Assembly (NCBI GenBank): GCA_003151825.1
Contig: PLYO01000047.1
Location: 1 to 64,000 of the forward strand
DNA: 64,000 nt
DNA from: Ignavibacteriota bacterium
GTDB taxonomy: Bacteria; Bacteroidota; Ignavibacteria; Palsa-1295
Direction of reading: 5' to 3'
Notes under the pieces: generated by a model
The model's input: the letters and a program-made list of their open reading frames with translations, nothing else
Told to the model about the DNA's origin: nothing
Database searches by the model: none
Position numbers and translations under genes: made by a program
In this document: positions 24,646 through 33,095 of the stretch, one piece after another
How the letters are laid out: every line of letters begins with the position of its first letter
Position numbering within the stretch: position 1 is the first letter of the stretch

Positions 24646-25205
24646 AGAACTGGAATCGAGGTGGAATGTTTCTGGAAGATGGAAAAGCTCGCTTCGCCCG
24701 CATTTAGCTCCCGCAGCAGCTTTGAGCCTTCCGCTAAAACGATGCTATCGGTCGAACGGTGCTCGATAATGCAAATCCCATTACGCGCAGTTTTTTCCAG
24801 AAGCAAGGTTGGCAAGAGTTCGCGTGAATGCTCATCCTCATACGGCGCATCGGCGAAAAGGAGATCGAATTGCTTCGATTGCTTGCGAAGGAATGCGAGC
24901 ACATCGGAATGGAAGACGGCAACGCGATCCTTAACGTCAAGGCTCTTTGCATTGGCATCGATGGCAAGGATGGCACGGCGATCCCGCTCGACAAGCGTGG
25001 CATGTTGCGCGCCACGGCTGAGAGCCTCGAAGGCAAACGCTCCGGAACCGGCATACAGATCGAGCACCCGTATTCCGTTAAACACGATAAGATTATTCAG
25101 CACATTGAAGAGCGATTCCCGCGCGCGATCGGTCGTGGGACGTGTGGCTGTGCCTTTGGGGGATTGCAACTGACGGCTTCGAAATTCACCAGCAATGATG
25201 CGCAT
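24642..25205 (-). CDS. rsmD: 16S rRNA (guanine-N2)-methyltransferase RsmD
   Basis: The 187-residue protein has the RsmD N-terminus (MRIIAGEFRSRQLQSPKG), the SAM-binding VLDLYAGSGAFAFEALSRGA (about 47-66), and the catalytic motif DAPY (LLFADAPYEDE), a variant of the usual DPPY. It methylates G966 of 16S rRNA (E. coli numbering). It is coupled to coaD by a 4-bp overlap. The Ala in the catalytic motif is tolerated in some family members. Confidence 0.93.
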   Translation of the reverse strand: MRIIAGEFRSRQLQSPKGTATRPTTDRARESLFNVLNNLIVFNGIRVLDLYAGSGAFAFEALSRGAQHATLVERDRRAILAIDANAKSLDVKDRVAVFHSDVLAFLRKQSKQFDLLFADAPYEDEHSRELLPTLLLEKTARNGICIIEHRSTDSIVLAEGSKLLRELNAGEASFSIFQKHSTSIPVL

Positions 25206-25232
25206 GTCCGCTTCTCAAGATTGAGACAAGAA

Positions 25233-25787
25233 TTACAATACCTTTTCGATGCGAGCCGTTACGTCGTCCACGGTTCCCAATCCATCGACAAGTTTCACGC
25301 CGCGAGATTTTTCGTAAAAGGTTTTCACCGGCTCGGTCTGCGCGTTATAGACTTCGAGGCGGTGCCGGATGGTCTCGGCAGTATCGTCCTTGCGGCCTTG
25401 CTCGAGTCCGCGCTTAACCATGCGGTCGATAAGTTCCTGCTCGGGCGCGGTGAGCATGACGATGCGGACTTCGTGAATAGCCAGCTCGCGGAAGAGATCG
25501 TCCAGCGCGCGGGCTTGTTCGAGCGTGCGGGGAAAGCCGTCGAGCAGAAAGCCTTTGGATTCCGTAGATTCGAGCACTTCGCGCACCAGGCCGATAATAA
25601 TGTCATCGGGAACAAGCCCGCCGGACTCGACGAAGCCTTTCGCGGTCATGCCGAGCGGAGTGCCTTCGGCAATGGCCGAGCGAAGCATATCGCCCGTGGA
25701 AATATGGAGCAGATCGTGCGTGGCCGCAAGCCGCATAGCCTGCGTGCCCTTGCCCACGCCCGGAGGGCCGAATAAAATGAGGTTCAT
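25233..25787 (-). CDS. adk: Adenylate kinase (short-lid form)
   Basis: The 184-residue enzyme has the P-loop GPPGVGKGT (residues 7-15), STGDMLR, the AMP-binding GFLLDGFPRT, and the catalytic arginines near RGLEQGRKDD. The LID domain is reduced to a short loop without zinc cysteines, the short Adk form. It interconverts ATP, ADP and AMP. It is 27 bp upstream of rsmD and likely co-transcribed, giving adk-rsmD-coaD. Confidence 0.96.
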   Translation of the reverse strand: MNLILFGPPGVGKGTQAMRLAATHDLLHISTGDMLRSAIAEGTPLGMTAKGFVESGGLVPDDIIIGLVREVLESTESKGFLLDGFPRTLEQARALDDLFRELAIHEVRIVMLTAPEQELIDRMVKRGLEQGRKDDTAETIRHRLEVYNAQTEPVKTFYEKSRGVKLVDGLGTVDDVTARIEKVL

Positions 25788-25894
25788 GTCTATGGCGAAG
25801 CGTTGTTATTGTTCGTAAGAATCGCTGCGGTGTAAACTCGCCGGGGGGTGGGTTGGTTTACAAAAATTATCCTGGGAGTGGCTTCGTTGGATTG

Positions 25895-25900
25895 TATAAT
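25895..25900 (+). promoter_or_regulatory. TATAAT-type -10 element for the BI-1 gene
   Basis: A perfect TATAAT lies 81 bp before the BI-1 start in the spacer divergent from adk. No clear -35 box was found at 17 bp, so this remains a candidate. Confidence 0.35.
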
Positions 25901-25981
25901 GTTCAAAAAGTGGGACTTGCCGCGTTGTGGACGATGCCAGGCAGGATGAAACTACGCCAGCCGAATTTCGTTTTAAGGTTT

Positions 25982-26689
25982 ATGGAAAATGTTGCAAATC
26001 CTGTTTATTCGTTCACGCCGGAAGCGCTTGAATTAGTTGGCACGGCGCGGCTGGCGTATGTCCGCAAAGTCTATTCGTATTTTGCCATCGCGGTCGCGAG
26101 CGCCATTACGGGCACGCTGCTGGCGATGAATACGGGTCTGGCGTTCTCGTTCGCGCATGCGCCGATCGTGGGCATCCTCGTTTTTTTCGGCTCCATCTGG
26201 TTCGCCTCTCGGAGCGCGAACAATCCTTCGCGCGCCGTGCCGACGCTTTCGGTGGCGACCTTCGTGAGCGGCCTCTTTGTCGCGCCGATGCTCTATGCCA
26301 TCGCGCACGGCTATATTCGCGGCACGAGCACCGGAACGATCTACGACGCGCTCATCCTCACCGGCTCGATTTTCGGCGGGCTGACGCTCTATACGTTCGT
26401 CTCGAAAAAAGATTTTTCCTACATGGGCGCAAGCCTTTCGATCGGACTCTTTATGCTGATCGGCGTGATGTTCGTCAATATTTTCGTCCAATCGACGACG
26501 CTCGATCTTGGCCTTTCGATTATCGGCGTCATCATCTTTTCGGGATTTATATTAGTGGATACGTCGCGCATCCTCCGGCGCGCGCATGAGACGCCGCCGA
26601 CCTTAGCCGCGCTCAGCCTGTATCTCGATTTCCTGAACCTGTTCCTCATGCTGCTCCGTTTGATGAGCGGCGGACGCAATAGGAGTTAA
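25982..26689 (+). CDS. Bax inhibitor-1/YccA family membrane protein
   Basis: The 235-residue protein has seven membrane helices with the BI-1 pattern: an N-terminal arginine-containing helix (ARLAYVRKVYSYFAIAVASA), then paired helices, and a last segment with LYLDFLNLFLMLLRLM. The conserved aspartates in the C-terminal half (DTSRILRRA, LDFLNLF) fit the pH-sensing pair of BI-1 calcium-leak channels. The start at 25982 is preferred over the longer frame from 25853, whose N-terminus is unlike the family. Confidence 0.88.
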   Translation: MENVANPVYSFTPEALELVGTARLAYVRKVYSYFAIAVASAITGTLLAMNTGLAFSFAHAPIVGILVFFGSIWFASRSANNPSRAVPTLSVATFVSGLFVAPMLYAIAHGYIRGTSTGTIYDALILTGSIFGGLTLYTFVSKKDFSYMGASLSIGLFMLIGVMFVNIFVQSTTLDLGLSIIGVIIFSGFILVDTSRILRRAHETPPTLAALSLYLDFLNLFLMLLRLMSGGRNRS

Positions 26690-26701
26690 AAGTCTCTTCC
26701 T

Positions 26702-26782
26702 GTCATTCCCGCGAAAGCGGAAGTCCAGGTCTTTAATTACCAGTAATGCCAAAACTGGATTCCCGCTTTCGCGGGAATGACA
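26702..26782. repeat. Decayed copy of the GTCATTCCCGCGAAAGCGG inverted repeat
   Basis: Arms at 26702-26727 and 26755-26782 correspond to those at 15977-16056. The left arm carries changes (GGAAGTCCAG instead of GGAATCCAG) and the spacer is different, showing an independent or older insertion. Confidence 0.8.
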
Positions 26783-26797
26783 TTGTTTACCGCGATC

Positions 26798-26871
26798 GGG
26801 CCCTTAGCTCAGTTGGTTAGAGCAGTCGACTCATAATCGATTGGTCGCAGGTTCAAGTCCTGCAGGGCCCA
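26798..26871 (+). tRNA. tRNA-Ile2 (anticodon CAT)
   Basis: The 74-nt sequence folds with the acceptor stem GGGCCC(T)/(A)GGGCCC and a GCTC/GAGC D-arm. Anticodon CAT is at 26832-26834, and the T-arm contains GGTTCAAGTCC. The stems resemble E. coli tRNA-Ile2 (GACTCATAATCG, TTGGTCGC) more than initiator or elongator tRNA-Met, so the wobble C would be converted to lysidine by TilS. CCA is not encoded. Confidence 0.85.
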
Positions 26872-26878
26872 CTTTTTT

Positions 26879-26911
26879 AATTACGAATTTCAAATTACGA
26901 ATTACGAATTG
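26879..26911. repeat. 7-bp-period array (AATTACG-type) after tRNA-Ile2
   Basis: The heptads AATTACG, AATTTCA, AATTACG, AATTACG and part of a fifth run from the tRNA to the end of fmt. The reverse complement of the unit (CGTAATT) is the same as the unit in the array at 63567-63601. Confidence 0.8.
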
Positions 26912-27849
26912 GGGAGATGGAACAGGGCGGCATTTCCTCGAAGAAATTCTTCGGTTGACATGGCGCGCTTTCCTTCGCGTTGCAGTTCCGTGATTTCTAA
27001 CGCATCGGTTGAAGTTCCGAAAAATATTCGCTTCGAATCCTCCGAGATTCGAAATGCTCCGGGAAGAATTCCTTGCGGAGCATCCGGCGCAATGTGGCTT
27101 CGAAGCAACTTCAGATGGTGACCGCTGACTTCTGTATAAGCAGCTGGATATGGCGAAAGCCCGCGAATGAAATTGTGAACTTGATCTACGGGTTGATTGA
27201 AATTTACGATACAATCTTTGGGAAAAATCTTGGGAGCATTGGTGGCGAAACCGGATGGCTGATCGACGGGATGAAGCGTACCATCAGCAAGCCCGTGCAG
27301 GGTTTCTAAAGCGGCATCCGCGCCGAGCACCATGAGGCGGTCATGCAACTCACCGGCGGTTTCATCGGGGCCGATAGGGATGGATTTTGCAAGCAGGATT
27401 TTGCCGGTATCCACCTTCTCATCGAGCAAGAAGGTCGTGATTCCCGTTTCCTTCTCGCCGCGAATAATCGCCCAGTTAATCGGCGCCGCGCCGCGATACT
27501 TCGGGAGCAACGAAGCGTGAATGTTGAACGCGCCGAGCCTCGGAATCGTAAACACTTCTTTCGGGAGTATTTTATACGCCACGACGACGAAGACATCCGC
27601 GTTCAATCTCCGCAATTGTTCCAAAAATTCAGGATCGCGGTGCTTCGCCGGGGTGAGAACCGGAATATTCAATTCCATCGCGGTTTCCTCGACCGAGCTA
27701 CGATGTAATTTCATTCCGCGTCCGCTAAGCTTCGGCGGGGTGGTCACAACGGAAACGATCTCCTCGCCACGACCCACCAGTTCGCGCAATATATACGCCG
27801 CAAATTCCGGCGTACCAAAAAAAACGATGCGAAGCCCAGAAGTTCTCAT
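26902..27849 (-). CDS. fmt: Methionyl-tRNA formyltransferase
   Basis: The 315-residue enzyme has the Rossmann start RIVFFGTPEFAAYILREL, the formyl-folate site with Asn-His-Asp (GAFNIHASLLPKYRGAAPINWAI; Asp in EKVDTGKIL), and the C-terminal OB-like domain. It formylates initiator Met-tRNA using 10-formyl-THF. Its last codons run into a heptad array. Its ATG overlaps the stop of the upstream TIR-like gene, so an essential housekeeping gene is coupled to an accessory gene; the usual def neighbour is absent. Confidence 0.95.
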   Translation of the reverse strand: MRTSGLRIVFFGTPEFAAYILRELVGRGEEIVSVVTTPPKLSGRGMKLHRSSVEETAMELNIPVLTPAKHRDPEFLEQLRRLNADVFVVVAYKILPKEVFTIPRLGAFNIHASLLPKYRGAAPINWAIIRGEKETGITTFLLDEKVDTGKILLAKSIPIGPDETAGELHDRLMVLGADAALETLHGLADGTLHPVDQPSGFATNAPKIFPKDCIVNFNQPVDQVHNFIRGLSPYPAAYTEVSGHHLKLLRSHIAPDAPQGILPGAFRISEDSKRIFFGTSTDALEITELQREGKRAMSTEEFLRGNAALFHLPNS

Positions 27850-28481
27850 ATCGACGATGTTGACTGGCGATCGAGCCAGACCTTAACAACGTTTGTAAAA
27901 TCCGCGAATGGTAGTTCACCGGTATCGTAATGGAATTCTCCCGCAATGGCCTCCATATCGTTTTGAAATTGAGAGTACCATTCGGTAATTCGTACTGCTC
28001 CCGGCAATTTCCGAGTCAGCGTCCATGGACTTGCAACCAACCAGTTCCGAATACATTGAATGGCGCGAAGCGGATCGTTATGATGGGCTTTAATATCCTG
28101 GCCGGAAATATCCGAAAGTGTTGTATCGTATCGATTATCGTCGGAGTCGAGCACTAACAGCGATTTCTCTCGGTGCCAGGACTTGCCGAACTTTCGGCAC
28201 GCGAGATCCAAACCGAATTCGAATGGCATATTAAAGCGTGGATAAGCTCCTTCTGACAATTGAACTCTCGAAATATCGTGGATTCCATACCGGCAGGATC
28301 CAATGATGTCTAAAATTTTCTCGATGCGATAGTGCGCGGTGTTAAAACTTTCGTCCGCACGGCGTGGCTCCAGCCTACAGATTTGCAAGGTAAAAATAAT
28401 CGCTTCAACAATCGGCCGATAATCGGAGTCGAAGGGACAATTAATAAAAACCGAATAATCGAATTGAATGGGTTTAGCCAC
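27846..28481 (-). CDS. TIR-like/deoxyribosyltransferase-like domain protein
   Basis: The 211-residue protein starts with a Rossmann-like segment (FDYSVFINCPFDSDYRPIVEAI). It carries RIEKILDIIGSCRYGIHDISR and FNMPFEFGLDLAC, in which Glu is placed like the catalytic glutamate of TIR NADases or nucleoside 2-deoxyribosyltransferases. Proteins of this shape recur as accessory, possibly defence-related, genes. The enzymatic role is inferred from the pattern only. It lies between a DUF2188 gene and fmt and overlaps fmt by four bases. Confidence 0.5.
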   Translation of the reverse strand: MAKPIQFDYSVFINCPFDSDYRPIVEAIIFTLQICRLEPRRADESFNTAHYRIEKILDIIGSCRYGIHDISRVQLSEGAYPRFNMPFEFGLDLACRKFGKSWHREKSLLVLDSDDNRYDTTLSDISGQDIKAHHNDPLRAIQCIRNWLVASPWTLTRKLPGAVRITEWYSQFQNDMEAIAGEFHYDTGELPFADFTNVVKVWLDRQSTSSI

Positions 28482-28511
28482 AATCTCTTAAATAATAAGA
28501 AAAGCAGCATA

Positions 28512-28823
28512 TCATCGCCCTCGCCGGGAGATGACAGCATCGACTGCTGCTTCAATTTCTTCGATAGAAAAACGTCCCTTGCCAGGAGAAGCATGATAAA
28601 CAGGGTAATCTTTGCCCTCGATAACAAGAGTGGCAAAAAGACGCTCGGCATTTTCTCGCGCTTTTTTTATGGCTTCAGCCTTGGAGGAGAATGTAAAAAC
28701 GCGCCCGTTAGGCACAAAAACCTCCCACTTGCCTCCCGAATGACTCACGCGAACCTGCCGATGAACTGGCTTGGGGTCAAATCCGTTGGCGCGCATGGAT
28801 TTTTTCAAACTTGGTCTTTCCAT
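28512..28823 (-). CDS. DUF2188-like small protein
   Basis: The 103-residue protein has the DUF2188-like core: GGKWEVFVPNGRVFTFSSKAEAIKKARENAER followed by LVIEGKDYPVYHASPGKG. A basic N-terminus precedes it. Such proteins are small beta-alpha units of unknown function. It lies 30 bp upstream of the TIR-like gene, so the two may form one accessory pair. Confidence 0.65.
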   Translation of the reverse strand: MERPSLKKSMRANGFDPKPVHRQVRVSHSGGKWEVFVPNGRVFTFSSKAEAIKKARENAERLFATLVIEGKDYPVYHASPGKGRFSIEEIEAAVDAVISRRGR

Positions 28824-28860
28824 AAATTATACTAACATTCCGTCAACAAAACCGTTCTCG

Positions 28861-30756
28861 TTATTTCAACAACACCATTTTTCGCGTAACCGTCGCGGCG
28901 GCGGTTTTCACTTTGTAGAAATAAATTCCCGTCGGCCAACTCGCGGCGTCGAGATCATACGCATGACGGCCCGCCGCAAGCTTTTCGTCCACGAGCACGG
29001 CTACTTCGCGGCCCATCATATCGAAGATGGAAAGCCGCACCGTTTCCGGTTTCGTGAGCCGGAACGCGATGACGGTCGCGGTATCGAAGGGATATGGCTC
29101 GTTTTGCTCGACAAACACATCGCGGTTCGGAGCGTATTCTAATTTTACCGGGACGGTATAAACGGGCGGCTCTTTGTCGTTAAAACCGAGGATGGCAATG
29201 CGATAAAACAAGTCGATGTCGCCATTGAAGGCTGGCAAATCTTCGGACGCATGGTAGATTGCTCTAGAAATAATGGGCAGTCCGCGTTTCACAGTTTTCA
29301 TGCCGTGCTTTGCTTCGATGGACAGCACTTTTTCGAAGGGGCTGTCCGGGCCGGCGCGCCGTTCAAGTGTGTATTGCTTCACGCCGAGTTCGCTTGCAAC
29401 ATTCCATGTCAGCGAGACGCGCGTCGGCGAAAGAAGTTCCGCATCCAGCATGGCCGGTTCCGGCGCGACGGGCGAAGTCGTCTCGCGGATGGCGGCGGCG
29501 CTATCAAGCGAGAAAGACACCGGCGCCGTCTCGCTCACGCTCGATCGCGCGGTGGCGCCATAATCATCGAAATGAAAAACGGCAAACGCTCGGCGAGCGG
29601 TATCGCGATAGGATGTTGCAATATCGCGCTGAAACTCCGATGCGTCACGATAAGGTGATTTCAATAGTCGCAGCTCGTCTATAGAGAAATCGTTATTCGT
29701 TTTGGTGGAATCGCCGATTGCGAGTGAGATAATATTCTTGAACAAGGACGCCGAAGCATGTCCCGTTGCCGGCGGCGCGGCGTCCACAAACAAACGAAGA
29801 TACCCAAGCGAATCCTTCGAGAGCACGAGATTATGCCAGACGCCATCGTTCGAAACCGAGCGCGAGGCAAGCAGAACATGCGGTTTCGTCCCGGCAAAAT
29901 TAAGCGATACCTGCCCAAGCAGCCCAATGACAAGCCTTATCTCGCTGCTATCCTCCGATTGCATGCGCAGAAGGTTCTGCTCGTAACCCGTCGTTCGAAA
30001 CCAAAGCTGAACGGAGAATGGATGCTGAAAATAACCCTGAAGCAATTCGGGTCGCCGGTGGAATTCTGCTATCGCTCGCTTCCCGCCATCCATCACCAGC
30101 GCGCGCGATGCGCGGGGAACCCGCTCCATCTCTACCGAAGCGATGAACCGCTTGGACGTAATCTCGTTAAGCGAAAAATCGTATCTGGAAGGAAAGACCA
30201 TCCGCCAGTTCATGTTCACGGGGACGGGCTTCTTTGTTTTGGGATCGATTTCCGTAGGCGCGTCGGGATTTGTGCGTTCGACGAGCGCGGCTTTTACGGT
30301 TACGCTTTTGTTCGCGGCCTTTCCACCCAAAGGATTAGTGGTAAATACGATGAAGTAGGCCATGCCATCCGCGTCGGGGTCGAAATCTTCGGAGTAATCG
30401 GCGAGCGCAACCGCCGCATGGCCGGACTCTTTCGAAAGCAGCGATGTAACTTCCGCGAACGGAGCAAGCTTTACCGCATGATCGCTGCCGGCTTCGACAC
30501 GCCAGGCGCGTTTGAACTTCCAGGATTCGGGATACTCGACGGCCAGCGTTCGATCGATGTCCGTTTCGCGCGCGCTCGCGGAAACGAGGATGGTAATGTC
30601 GTCACCCGCAGGGATTTGCTCCGGCCCACGCACGAATGCGATTTCGCCACTCGCGCACGCCGTTGCTGGGCTTAGGGTAAGGGGTAATGGGTAAAGGGTA
30701 ACGGATAGAATGAAGCCAAGCCAATAACGCTTTGTTCGTGTATAACCGTTATCCAC
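28861..30756 (-). CDS. T9SS cargo with LamG-like domain
   Basis: The ~631-residue protein has a signal peptide whose hydrophobic core (FILSVTLYPLPLTLSPATACA) is encoded by a 7-bp-period repeat array. A concanavalin/LamG-like domain follows at about 230-380 (FSVQLWFRTTGYEQN, NNDFSIDELRLLKSPY), then a fibronectin-like region, and a type A sorting domain (VRLSIFDMMGREVAVLVDEKLAAGRHAYDL, PTGIYFYKV, RKMVLLK). It should be secreted by the type IX system. The only initiator is a GTG at 30756 within a second repeat array. Confidence 0.8.
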   Translation of the reverse strand: MDNGYTRTKRYWLGFILSVTLYPLPLTLSPATACASGEIAFVRGPEQIPAGDDITILVSASARETDIDRTLAVEYPESWKFKRAWRVEAGSDHAVKLAPFAEVTSLLSKESGHAAVALADYSEDFDPDADGMAYFIVFTTNPLGGKAANKSVTVKAALVERTNPDAPTEIDPKTKKPVPVNMNWRMVFPSRYDFSLNEITSKRFIASVEMERVPRASRALVMDGGKRAIAEFHRRPELLQGYFQHPFSVQLWFRTTGYEQNLLRMQSEDSSEIRLVIGLLGQVSLNFAGTKPHVLLASRSVSNDGVWHNLVLSKDSLGYLRLFVDAAPPATGHASASLFKNIISLAIGDSTKTNNDFSIDELRLLKSPYRDASEFQRDIATSYRDTARRAFAVFHFDDYGATARSSVSETAPVSFSLDSAAAIRETTSPVAPEPAMLDAELLSPTRVSLTWNVASELGVKQYTLERRAGPDSPFEKVLSIEAKHGMKTVKRGLPIISRAIYHASEDLPAFNGDIDLFYRIAILGFNDKEPPVYTVPVKLEYAPNRDVFVEQNEPYPFDTATVIAFRLTKPETVRLSIFDMMGREVAVLVDEKLAAGRHAYDLDAASWPTGIYFYKVKTAAATVTRKMVLLK

Positions 30757-30773
30757 TATTCACTATCAACTAT
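30674..30773. repeat. Two 7-bp-period arrays at the start of a secreted-protein gene
   Basis: Array one (30674-30701) reads AGGGTAA, GGGGTAA, TGGGTAA, AGGGTAA. Array two (30753-30773) reads CCACTAT, TCACTAT, CAACTAT. The first encodes part of the signal peptide of the T9SS cargo gene; the second contains its GTG start and reaches the nuoI stop codon. Confidence 0.8.
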
Positions 30774-31289
30774 TTAGTTCCGCATCTTCGCCAGATAATC
30801 GAGGCGGTCCTGTAGCTGGGCTTTGGGAACGAGAAGCTTATCTTTGCCGAAAATGCCGTCCGCCGGATCGCGGAAGGAAAGCTCGTAGTCCTTGCTCATG
30901 ATGATCGCTTCTTCGGGGCAGACTTCCTCGCAATACCCGCAAAAAATGCAGCGCAGCATGTTGATTTCGAATACGACGGGATAGCGTTCCTTCAAAAGTT
31001 CCGTCTCGCTCGCGCGGACCTCGATGGCAAGCGGCGGGCATACTCGGGAGCATAGCCCGCACGCCACACAGCGTTCGACACCATTATCTTCCACCACAAG
31101 CACGGGCCGTCCGCGAAACGAAGCCGGCGGATCCCACCGCTCTTCGGGATATTGCCGCGTGAATTTCGGGCGAAAAAGATGCTTGAACGTCGTGAACAGC
31201 CCGCGAAAAATTTCGGGAAGATACAGCTTTTCCCAAAGCGTCAGCGTGCGCCGCGTGGAGGGGTTGTTATATTTGGTTTGGTGTGGCAT
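30774..31289 (-). CDS. nuoI: NADH-quinone oxidoreductase subunit I
   Basis: The ~171-residue protein has two 4Fe-4S motifs, [12 protein letters not shown] and [12 protein letters not shown], which carry clusters N6a and N6b of complex I. The N-terminus ([22 protein letters not shown]) is the usual membrane-apposed helix. The ATG at 31289 fits the family better than 31307. It is read in the same direction as nuoH and nuoG but is separated from nuoH by a DUF4160/DUF2442 pair, and it has its own leader element at 31299-31336. nuoJ-N are not in the window. Confidence 0.94.
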   Translation of the reverse strand: MPHQTKYNNPSTRRTLTLWEKLYLPEIFRGLFTTFKHLFRPKFTRQYPEERWDPPASFRGRPVLVVEDNGVERCVACGLCSRVCPPLAIEVRASETELLKERYPVVFEINMLRCIFCGYCEEVCPEEAIIMSKDYELSFRDPADGIFGKDKLLVPKAQLQDRLDYLAKMRN

Positions 31290-31298
31290 TTCGAAAAA

Positions 31299-31336
31299 TT
31301 GAAACAATTAAAATAGGGACATTTATTCCCTCAATC
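31299..31336 (-). promoter_or_regulatory. Leader element before nuoI, shared with nuoG
   Basis: The 38-bp segment matches the one before nuoG (34882-34919) at about 28 positions. Read towards the gene it is GATTGAGGGAATAAATGTCC followed by TGTTTCAA. It forms a GGGA/TCCC hairpin. It is probably a promoter-proximal or mRNA leader signal. Confidence 0.5.
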
Positions 31337-31377
31337 ATTTATCGTAAGCGTATAGCTTCGAGTGACGCGCATTGAAG

Positions 31378-31680
31378 CTACCCTCTTTTCTTTGTCCATT
31401 CCTCGGCAGCTTTGAGCCATGCCGGACGGTATTCGTCCCAATAATAGAGCGTTTCGGGATCGAAATCAGCGCCATTGGGCCACACGATCGTAGGAACTTC
31501 AGAATCAATGTGGACTTGCCGGAACAATGCTTTGTCGCGGAGCGGAGCGTAAATTTCTCCGAACAACACGCCATCGAGATCGACCACATTCTCCTTCCCA
31601 TCTTCATAGGTGAGGCGCAAGGCATAGTCTCCGACGATTTTAACGTCTCGAATTTTATGGATTTCGTGTCGTTCTTTCAT
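31378..31680 (-). CDS. DUF2442 protein
   Basis: The 100-residue protein matches the DUF2442 layout: IRDVKIVGDYALRLTYEDGKENVVDL near the N-terminus, FRQVHIDSEVPTIVWPNGADFDPETLYY near the end. It is coupled to the upstream DUF4160 gene by a 4-bp overlap. DUF4160-DUF2442 pairs are widespread accessory modules with a toxin-antitoxin-like organisation, with DUF2442 the candidate antitoxin. The function is not established. Confidence 0.85.
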   Translation of the reverse strand: MKERHEIHKIRDVKIVGDYALRLTYEDGKENVVDLDGVLFGEIYAPLRDKALFRQVHIDSEVPTIVWPNGADFDPETLYYWDEYRPAWLKAAEEWTKKRG

Positions 31681-31949
31681 TTTCGCAATGGTTCGATCGT
31701 TTCTGGTTTCTTCTCACTCATGATACGCTCCCAATTTTGTAAGAGTTCCTCTTTGTGAAGCTCAGCCCAGGCCATGACCAATCGCTCATGACGAACAGGA
31801 AGTGAGCTTTCAAGAACCTCAATGGGGTCGAGCGCAATAACAGCAGAATCGTCCTGCACATACGCGTGAAAATGGGGCCGATGATGTTTCACCTCCCGTT
31901 CGTAGTACATACGAATAATAATTCCAAAGAATCTGCTGATCTCGGGCAT
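31677..31949 (-). CDS. DUF4160 protein
   Basis: The 90-residue protein matches DUF4160: MPEISRFFGIIIRMYYEREVKHHRPHFHAYVQDDSAVIAL, with the conserved HHxPHFHA histidine cluster that could bind metal. The gene lies between nuoH and nuoI and is coupled to the DUF2442 gene. Toxin-like activity is inferred from the organisation only. Confidence 0.87.
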   Translation of the reverse strand: MPEISRFFGIIIRMYYEREVKHHRPHFHAYVQDDSAVIALDPIEVLESSLPVRHERLVMAWAELHKEELLQNWERIMSEKKPETIEPLRK

Positions 31950-31991
31950 GAATCTATTTAGAAAGATCTATTCAGTAATGCAAAAACAAGG

Positions 31992-33011
31992 TTATTGCAT
32001 CAAATACATTTTCTCAAGCGCCGTAAAAATAATGTTAACGATTCCCAGCGGCAGCAGCACTTTCCAGCCCAAGTCCATCAGTTGATCGTAGCGAAAACGC
32101 GGGATCGACCAGCGCACCCAGATAAAGACGAACAAGAGTCCCAGCACTTTCAGCACAAACGCCGCAACGCCGATAATCGTCATGGCAAGCGGCGGAAGGC
32201 CGAGCGTATCGACAAAGGGCATGTTCCAGCCGCCTAAGAATAAAACCGTTATCACCGCGCTGGCCGTGATGATATTCGCATACTCGGCAAGGAAAAAGAG
32301 CGCGAATTTCATGGAACTATATTCCGTATGATAGCCGCCGACTAATTCCGGTTCGGCTTCCGGAAGATCGAATGGCAGCCGGTTCGTTTCCGCATAAGAC
32401 GAGACGAAAAAAAGCAAAAATCCAATCGGTGCGCGAATGATATTCCATAACCCGTTCGATTGCGAGGCGATAATCGTATTGAGATCGAGCGAACCGCAGA
32501 GCATGACTACGCTGAGGAGACCTAAACCAAGCGTCAGTTCATAGCTAATCATCTGCGCGCTCGAACGAATGCCGCCAAGCAGCGAATATTTCGATCCGCT
32601 CGACCACCCCGCGAGCGTAATCCCATATACACCAAGCGATGTGAGCGCCACGATGAAGAGCACTCCGATATTGATGCCCGAAGCAATCGTCAAGGCTACG
32701 GCTCGGGTACCGAGCATGAGCGTGCCGCCAAACGGAATGACCGCCAGCACGGTAAACGCCACCGTAATGGAAATCACGGGCGCGACCCAATGGAACCATT
32801 TTTGCGACATTGCCGGCTCGATGTCCTCTTTGAGCAAAAGCTTCAGCACATCCGCGAGCGGCTGCAAAAGGCCGAGCGGCCCGACGCGGTTCGGCCCGAC
32901 GCGATCCTGCACCCACGCGCTGATCCAGCGTTCGAGCAAGACCGTGTACGACACCGCCGTCAACACGACGAAGAGAATAATCGTGATTTTTACGAGTGCT
33001 TCAATAACCAT
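31992..33011 (-). CDS. nuoH: NADH-quinone oxidoreductase subunit H
   Basis: The 339-residue protein has eight or more membrane helices and the NuoH signatures: ERWISAWVQDRVGPNRVGPLGLLQPLAD near the N-terminus, and RLPFDLPEAEPELVGGYHTEYSSMKFA in the centre, with conserved acidic residues in the quinone channel. It links the hydrophilic arm of complex I to the membrane arm. It follows nuoG after an 83-bp spacer that contains an inverted pair of heptad arrays. Confidence 0.96.
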   Translation of the reverse strand: MVIEALVKITIILFVVLTAVSYTVLLERWISAWVQDRVGPNRVGPLGLLQPLADVLKLLLKEDIEPAMSQKWFHWVAPVISITVAFTVLAVIPFGGTLMLGTRAVALTIASGINIGVLFIVALTSLGVYGITLAGWSSGSKYSLLGGIRSSAQMISYELTLGLGLLSVVMLCGSLDLNTIIASQSNGLWNIIRAPIGFLLFFVSSYAETNRLPFDLPEAEPELVGGYHTEYSSMKFALFFLAEYANIITASAVITVLFLGGWNMPFVDTLGLPPLAMTIIGVAAFVLKVLGLLFVFIWVRWSIPRFRYDQLMDLGWKVLLPLGIVNIIFTALEKMYLMQ

Positions 33012-33021
33012 ATTAAAAAAT

Positions 33022-33095
33022 ATGAATTATGAATGATGAATTATGAAGAGATCCATTTCATCATTCATAATTCCTCATTTGTCATTCATCATTGT
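33022..33095. repeat. Inverted pair of 7-bp-period arrays between nuoG and nuoH
   Basis: The left array (33022-33049) reads ATGAATT, ATGAATG, ATGAATT, ATGAAGA. The right array (33061-33095) reads TCATTCA, TAATTCC, TCATTTG, TCATTCA, TCATTGT, roughly the reverse complement. The transcript could form a long imperfect hairpin between the two cistrons. Confidence 0.8.

Noticed and set aside
26798-26871. Reading the CAT-anticodon tRNA as initiator or elongator tRNA-Met
   Set aside because: The stem sequences match the tRNA-Ile2 type better, and the initiator-specific GGG/CCC anticodon stem pairs are absent.
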